This document shows positions 59,811-64,000 of a stretch of DNA of 64,000 nt, one piece after another. Source of the DNA: CAIJXJ01 sp964445115 (GTDB lineage: Bacteria; Pseudomonadota; Gammaproteobacteria; Burkholderiales; Methylophilaceae); the NCBI GenBank assembly GCA_964445115.1, contig CAYUJU010000006.1, forward strand, positions 1 to 64,000, in the 5' to 3' direction. The notes beneath the pieces were generated by a model. The model was not told the origin of the DNA and did not search any database. It was given only the letters and a program-made list of their open reading frames with translations. Position 1 is the stretch's first letter. Every line of letters begins with the position of its first letter. The translations under genes and the position numbers were made by a program.

Positions 59811-62420
59811 TTATTCCGCGCCCCCTTCGTTTTCCGCACCTTCTGCGGCATCGTCCAGTTGATCTTCGACCTCGCCTTCGCCGTCATCCTCGGACTCGAC
59901 CACCTTCTCCAGACCGGACAGCTTTTCGCCTTCGCCCAGATTGATCAGCGTCACGCCCTGTGTGGCACGGCCCAGTTCACGAATTTCGCTCACGCGGGTC
60001 CGGATCAGCACGCCACCGGTGGTAATCAACATCACTTCATCTTCGTCGCTCACCAGCTTGGCGGCAACCACATTGCCGTTACGCTCGGAGGTGGCGATGG
60101 CGATCACGCCCTGCGTGCCACGACCGGAATGGCGGAAGTCGGAAAGTACGGTACGCTTGCCGTAGCCGTTCTCGGTGGCCACCAGCACGCTCTGCTGGTC
60201 GTTCTGCGCGATCAGCAGCGACAGCACCTGCTGGCCTTCCTGCAGCTTCATGCCACGCACGCCGCGGGTCGCGCGGCCCATGTCACGGACTTCCTCCTCG
60301 TCGAACCAGACCGCCTTGCCGGCGTCGGAGACCAGGATGACGTCATCGGTCCCGCTGGTGATCTCGGCACCGATCAGGAAGTCGCCCTCGTCCAGGTTAA
60401 TGGCGATGATGCCGGCCTTGCGCGGGTTGGCGAAGTCGGTCAGCGGGGTCTTCTTCACGGTGCCCTGCGAGGTGGCCATGAAGATGAAGTGGTTCTCGTC
60501 GAATTCGCGCACTGAGAGGATGGCGTTGATCTTCTCGCCTTCCTCGAGCGGGAACAGGTTGATGATCGGCTTGCCGCGGCTGGCACGGCCGCCTTGCGGT
60601 ACTTCATACACCTTGAGCCAGTAAACGCGACCGCGACTGGAGAAGCACAGGATGTAGTCGTGGGTGTTGGCCACGAACATCTTGTCGATGAAATCGTCTT
60701 CCTTGGTCGCTGCCGCCTGCTTGCCGCGGCCGCCTCGGCGCTGTGCACGGTACTCGTCCAGCGGCTGCGACTTGATGTAGCCGGTGTGCGACAACGTCAC
60801 CACCACGTCCTGCGGCGTGATCAGGTCTTCCAGCGAAATATCCTGGGCGTTGAGTTCGATCTCGCTGCGGCGCTTGTCGCCGAACTGCTGCTTGATCGCC
60901 GCCAGTTCTTCCGAAATGATCGCCGTCACGCGTTCCGGCTTGGCCAGAATGTCCAGCAAATCGGTGATGAGGTCCATCACGTCCTTGTATTCGGACACGA
61001 TCTTGTCCTGCTCCAGCCCGGTCAGGCGTTGCAAACGCATTTGCAGGATCTCTTGCGCCTGTACTTCGGACAGGCGGTAGCCGTTGTCCTTCAGCCCGTA
61101 GGCCTCATCCAGCCCTTCCGGACGGGAAGCATCCGCAGCGGCACGCTTGAGCATTTCTTCCACGACTGGAGATTTCCAGGTGCGCGACATCAGGGAAATC
61201 TTGGCTTCCGGCGGGGTCGGTGCGGCCTTGATGATGGCGATCATCTCGTCCACATTGGCCAGCGCCACGGCCAAACCTTCCAGCACATGGCCGCGCGCGC
61301 GCGCCTTGCGCAGTTCGAACACGGTCCGGCGCGTCACCACTTCACGGCGATGGCGCAGGAAGGCTTCCAGCATCTGCTTCAGGTTTAAAAGGCGCGGCTG
61401 ACCGTCGACTAGCGCCACCATGTTCATGCCGAAGGTGTCCTGTAGCTGGGTCTGCTTGTACAGGTTATTGAGCACCACTTCCGGCACTTCACCGCGCTTC
61501 AGCTCGATCACCATGCGCATGCCGGACTTGTCCGACTCATCGCGCAAGTCGGAGATGCCCTCGATCTTCTTCTCGTTGACCAGTTCGGCGATCTTCTCGA
61601 TCAGGGACTTCTTGTTCACCTGATAAGGCAACTCATCCACGATAATCGCCTGACGGTCACCACGGCCGATATCCTCGAAATGGGTGCGGGCGCGCATCAC
61701 GCAACGGCCACGGCCGGTACGATAACCTTCCTTGACCCCCACGGTGCCGTAGATGATACCGGCCGTCGGAAAGTCTGGCGCCGGGATAATGTCGATCAGT
61801 TCGTCGAGCGTGATCTCGGCATTGCCCAGCACCGCCAGACAGGCGTCGATCACCTCGTTCAGGTTGTGCGGCGGGATGTTGGTCGCCATCCCCACGGCAA
61901 TGCCGGAGCTGCCATTGATCAGCAGATTTGGGATTCTCGCGGGCAGCACCAGCGGCTCATGCTCGGAACCGTCGTAGTTCGGGCCAAAATCCACCGTTTC
62001 CTTGTCGATATCCGCCAGCAGTTCGTGGGCGATCTTGGCCATGCGGATTTCCGTATAACGCATCGCTGCGGCGTTATCGCCATCCACCGAACCGAAGTTA
62101 CCCTGCCCGTCCACCAGCATGTAGCGCAGCGAGAAATCCTGCGCCATGCGCACGATAGTGTCGTACACCGCGGTGTCGCCGTGAGGGTGGTACTTACCGA
62201 TCACGTCACCGACGATACGCGCCGATTTCTTGTATGGGCGGTTCCAATCGTTGTTGAGTTCGTGCATGGCAAACAGCACACGACGGTGCACTGGCTTCAA
62301 GCCATCCCGCACGTCCGGCAGGGCACGGCCCACGATCACGCTCATGGCGTAATCGAGGTAGGAACGGCGCATTTCTTCTTCGAGACTGACGGGTAGTGTT
62401 TCTTTGGCAAACTGATCCAT
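59811..62420 (-). CDS. gyrA: DNA gyrase subunit A
   Basis: An 869-residue GyrA. The catalytic Tyr122 is in AAAMRYTEIRM and the quinolone region is HPHGDTAVYDT, with Thr83 where E. coli has Ser and Asp87 conserved; Thr83 is the natural residue in several genera and need not mean resistance. The GyrA box YRAQRRGGRGK lies at the start of the C-terminal beta-pinwheel, and the protein ends in an acidic tail (EDDGEGEVEDQLDDAAEGAE). It leads the gyrA-serC-pheA-hisC operon. Confidence 0.96.
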   Translation of the reverse strand: MDQFAKETLPVSLEEEMRRSYLDYAMSVIVGRALPDVRDGLKPVHRRVLFAMHELNNDWNRPYKKSARIVGDVIGKYHPHGDTAVYDTIVRMAQDFSLRYMLVDGQGNFGSVDGDNAAAMRYTEIRMAKIAHELLADIDKETVDFGPNYDGSEHEPLVLPARIPNLLINGSSGIAVGMATNIPPHNLNEVIDACLAVLGNAEITLDELIDIIPAPDFPTAGIIYGTVGVKEGYRTGRGRCVMRARTHFEDIGRGDRQAIIVDELPYQVNKKSLIEKIAELVNEKKIEGISDLRDESDKSGMRMVIELKRGEVPEVVLNNLYKQTQLQDTFGMNMVALVDGQPRLLNLKQMLEAFLRHRREVVTRRTVFELRKARARGHVLEGLAVALANVDEMIAIIKAAPTPPEAKISLMSRTWKSPVVEEMLKRAAADASRPEGLDEAYGLKDNGYRLSEVQAQEILQMRLQRLTGLEQDKIVSEYKDVMDLITDLLDILAKPERVTAIISEELAAIKQQFGDKRRSEIELNAQDISLEDLITPQDVVVTLSHTGYIKSQPLDEYRAQRRGGRGKQAAATKEDDFIDKMFVANTHDYILCFSSRGRVYWLKVYEVPQGGRASRGKPIINLFPLEEGEKINAILSVREFDENHFIFMATSQGTVKKTPLTDFANPRKAGIIAINLDEGDFLIGAEITSGTDDVILVSDAGKAVWFDEEEVRDMGRATRGVRGMKLQEGQQVLSLLIAQNDQQSVLVATENGYGKRTVLSDFRHSGRGTQGVIAIATSERNGNVVAAKLVSDEDEVMLITTGGVLIRTRVSEIRELGRATQGVTLINLGEGEKLSGLEKVVESEDDGEGEVEDQLDDAAEGAENEGGAE

Positions 62421-62769
62421 GAATAGCCTATTTTTTCTGGGTAGCCGAATGGCTCAAAAGCCATCGAATCCGGTTGGTAATTAACCTCGCGATTTTAGCA
62501 TGAGAACCCCCGCCAAAGCACGCTGTAAAAGGCTTTTCGGCTCGCCTTTGGCACCCTATCAAAATCGCCCACCCATCCACATCGGCAACACGCCAAGAAA
62601 ACCGAAATAACACCCCTCCAGTCGACGGATTCAAATTGATGAATTTGTCACGCCGCATCGACAAGCGCTGACAAGGTTTACAGCAGAGTCATCAAAATTC
62701 AGTTGGAAATCCCGGCGATTTTTATTAACCTTACTAATTTACTCTACCATTCTTAGAAGGAGAACACAC
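62421..62769. other. divergent intergenic region between gyrA and the 2-Cys peroxiredoxin gene
   Basis: About 350 bp without a convincing gene; the one ORF on the minus strand has no family resemblance. It should hold the gyrA and peroxiredoxin promoters. The 60 bp before the peroxiredoxin are AT-rich, ending in an AGAAGGAG ribosome site, but I could not pick one clear -35/-10 pair. An OxyR-type tandem site is not obvious by eye. Confidence 0.5.
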
Positions 62770-63372
62770 ATGGCCGTACTCGTTGGCAAAGCCGCCCCTA
62801 GTTTCACTACCGCAGCCGTCATGGGCTGCAACAGCATCAAGGAAGATTTCACGCTGGCTGACCACATCAAGGGCAAATACGCCGTCGTGTTCTTCTATCC
62901 GCTGGACTTCACTTTCGTCTGCCCGTCCGAGCTGATCGCGTTCGACCATCGTCTGGAAGAGTTCAAGAAGCGCGGCGTCGAAGTCGTGGGCGTGTCCATC
63001 GATTCCCACTTCACCCATCTGGCCTGGAAGAACACCCCAGTCAATGCCGGCGGCATCGGCAAAGTCGGTTACCCGCTGATCGCTGACATGAAGCATGAGT
63101 ACTGCAAGGCCTATGACGTTGAGGCCGACGCAGGCGTCGCCTACCGTGGCTCCTTCCTGATCGACAAGGCCGGGATCGTACGCCACCAGGTCGTGAACGA
63201 CCTGCCGCTGGGCCGCAACATCGACGAAATGATCCGCATGATCGATGCCCTGCAGTTTACCGAAGAACACGGCGAAGTCTGCCCGGCAGGCTGGAACAAG
63301 GGCAAACCTGGCATGGACGCCAGCCCGGAAGGCGTCGCTAAATACCTGGCCGCCAACGCCGACAAGCTGTAA
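62770..63372 (+). CDS. typical 2-Cys peroxiredoxin (AhpC/Prx1 type)
   Basis: A 200-residue cytoplasmic peroxiredoxin. The peroxidatic Cys51 is in DFTFVCPSE, and the resolving Cys is in HGEVCPAGW near residue 173, with the extended C-terminal tail of the Prx1/AhpC group. It detoxifies hydrogen and organic peroxides using thioredoxin or AhpF/AhpD-type partners; none is adjacent. AAGGAG lies 8 nt before the ATG. A terminator follows closely, so it is monocistronic. Confidence 0.93.
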   Translation: MAVLVGKAAPSFTTAAVMGCNSIKEDFTLADHIKGKYAVVFFYPLDFTFVCPSELIAFDHRLEEFKKRGVEVVGVSIDSHFTHLAWKNTPVNAGGIGKVGYPLIADMKHEYCKAYDVEADAGVAYRGSFLIDKAGIVRHQVVNDLPLGRNIDEMIRMIDALQFTEEHGEVCPAGWNKGKPGMDASPEGVAKYLAANADKL

Positions 63373-63398
63373 TCCATCATGTAGTTGCAGCAATCTGC

Positions 63399-63426
63399 AA
63401 AAAAGGGGACCAAGGTCCCCTTTTTT
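63399..63426. terminator. bidirectional intrinsic terminator after the peroxiredoxin
   Basis: A stem AAAAAAGGGGAC (63399-63410) against GTCCCCTTTTTT (63415-63426) with loop caag. It can act for the peroxiredoxin and for the convergent copper storage gene. Confidence 0.9.
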
Positions 63427-63447
63427 GTTTTTCACAATGCCGTGATA

Positions 63448-63876
63448 TCAGGCAGCAACCTTGTTGCACTCCTGATAGCAGGCAGCACAACTCTCGCCGC
63501 AAGCCTTGCAGGCCTCGTGCTTGTCCGCGTGCTTCTGGCACTCGTCCTCACACTCCTTGCAGGCCTTCATGGCGAGCGCCGCGAGCCCGGGCAAGTGTCG
63601 GGAATTCTGATTGGCCAATTGCTGAACAGCACTGCAAAGCGCCAGCATCTGGTTGACGCTTTTCGCACATCCAGCCATTTCGGTCTCGCCCTTGCCCAGC
63701 AATTCCAGGCAGTGATCGAGACACGCCTGCCCTTTCTGGATGCAATCGGCAGCAGCCTGTGCCAACGCGCCGCCCATCAAGCCATGGTGATGCTCGTGCG
63801 CATCCGCCCTGGCATTCGCAGCAACTGCCGCCCCTGCCAGTGCAGCCACGCCCAACATCGCTTCTCTACGGTTCAT
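63448..63876 (-). CDS. Tat-exported four-helix-bundle copper storage protein (Csp1-like)
   Basis: A 142-residue protein with a Tat-like signal (MNRREAMLGVAALAGAAVA; twin Arg at 3-4) and a mature part with 13 cysteines at residues 45, 52, 56, 70, 81, 106, 109, 113, 123, 126, 130, 133 and 137. Cys spaced along helices, as in ACKECEDECQKH and CKACGESCAACYQECNK, is the mark of the Csp copper storage proteins, which hold many Cu(I) ions inside a four-helix bundle. Csp1 of methanotrophs also has 13 Cys and a Tat signal. The ATG at 63876 has AGGGGGG upstream; the frame reaches 63990 without similarity. Confidence 0.88.
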   Translation of the reverse strand: MNRREAMLGVAALAGAAVAANARADAHEHHHGLMGGALAQAAADCIQKGQACLDHCLELLGKGETEMAGCAKSVNQMLALCSAVQQLANQNSRHLPGLAALAMKACKECEDECQKHADKHEACKACGESCAACYQECNKVAA

Positions 63877-63889
63877 TGCCCAGCCCCCC

Positions 63890-64000
63890 TTATGCTCGCA
63901 GCCCTGCCACCAGGTCTGCCTTGATGTCTTCGACGTTTTCCAGTCCGACTGCGATCCGTACCAGACCATCGCCGATCCCGGCAGCCGCACGGGCCTCTGG
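63890..64000 (-). CDS. 3' end of a Cys/Met metabolism PLP enzyme, MetZ-like (partial)
   Basis: The C-terminal 36 residues are in the window: EARAAAGIGDGLVRIAVGLE, then NVEDIKADLVAGLRA and a TAA stop. The IGDGLVRIAVGLEN segment is typical of O-succinylhomoserine/O-acetylhomoserine sulfhydrylase and cystathionine gamma-synthase family C-termini. Which member cannot be decided from the end alone. It is 13 bp upstream of the copper storage gene on the same strand. Confidence 0.75.
   Translation of the reverse strand, partial: PEARAAAGIGDGLVRIAVGLENVEDIKADLVAGLRA

Noticed and set aside
59811..62420. Possible quinolone-resistance change in GyrA (Thr83)
   Set aside because: Thr at this position is the natural residue in several genera, and ParC keeps the sensitive-type residues, so no resistance claim is justified.
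62428..62664. 78-codon minus-strand frame upstream of gyrA
   Set aside because: No ribosome site or family resemblance; lies in the divergent promoter region.

Overview
The window is a GC-rich chromosomal segment that reads as a free-living, Gram-negative betaproteobacterium. Nitrosomonadales/Gallionellaceae-like is my best guess, from the gyrA-serC-pheA-hisC and uvrC-pgsA-tRNA neighbourhoods, the Tat-exported copper storage protein, the CcoG protein, and the density of c-di-GMP and outer-membrane genes. No phage, insertion sequence, rRNA operon or CRISPR array was seen. Most of the segment is ordinary core genome, with accessory islands at about 12-24 kb, 26-33 kb and 33-39 kb.

Layout. 0-2.4 kb: the end of an unidentified gene, a BFD-like [2Fe-2S] protein, a hypothetical gene and ccoG. 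2.4-13.6 kb (minus strand): a small Ala/Pro-rich lipoprotein, ettA, the pair pbpC (PBP1C) and yfhM (bacterial alpha-2-macroglobulin), and a membrane diguanylate cyclase. 13.7-16.7 kb: rep helicase and a Tim44-domain protein. 16.8-24.1 kb (minus): a compact operon of phosphate-selective-type porin, PhnD-like binding lipoprotein, HAMP/GAF/PAS/GGDEF/EAL protein and Cache/HAMP/PAS/GGDEF protein, which looks like a periplasmic ligand-sensing c-di-GMP module. 24.2-26.1 kb: uup. 26.1-33.2 kb (minus): a run of small secreted, lipoprotein and hypothetical genes including YjfB-like and FlgO-like motility proteins. 33.5-36.6 kb: two tandem LytS-type kinases and one LytTR response regulator, with a 29-codon remnant of a lost response regulator between the kinases. 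37-39.7 kb: a DUF6326 membrane protein, a GGDEF protein and a LysR regulator.

39.9-47.5 kb: ydcH-gdhA, rnk, tRNA-Arg, a DUF1294 protein, and parE-parC, whose ParC carries an unusual ~105-residue Ala/Pro/Glu N-terminal extension. 47.7-51.2 kb: a translationally coupled cluster of exported PrxQ-type peroxiredoxin, HDOD-GAF protein, degenerate EAL-HDOD protein and DUF3820 protein. 51.2-54.1 kb (minus): uvrC-pgsA followed by tRNA Gly-Cys-Leu-Gly, an order shared with enteric bacteria. 54-56.4 kb: tautomerase, family-5-type uracil-DNA glycosylase, DUF3147, a lipoprotein and rlmJ. 56.5-62.4 kb (minus): gyrA-serC-pheA-hisC. 62.8-64 kb: typical 2-Cys peroxiredoxin, a 13-Cys copper storage protein, and the end of a metZ-like gene.

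Themes. There are four GGDEF proteins (one also EAL) and two HDOD proteins, so second-messenger signalling is prominent. Cell-envelope defence (PBP1C plus alpha-2-macroglobulin) and peroxide/copper handling are also represented. The most novel-looking items are the porin/PhnD/GGDEF-EAL operon, the decayed two-component duplication, and the HDOD/peroxiredoxin cluster. All functional calls come from reading motifs; no database search was possible.
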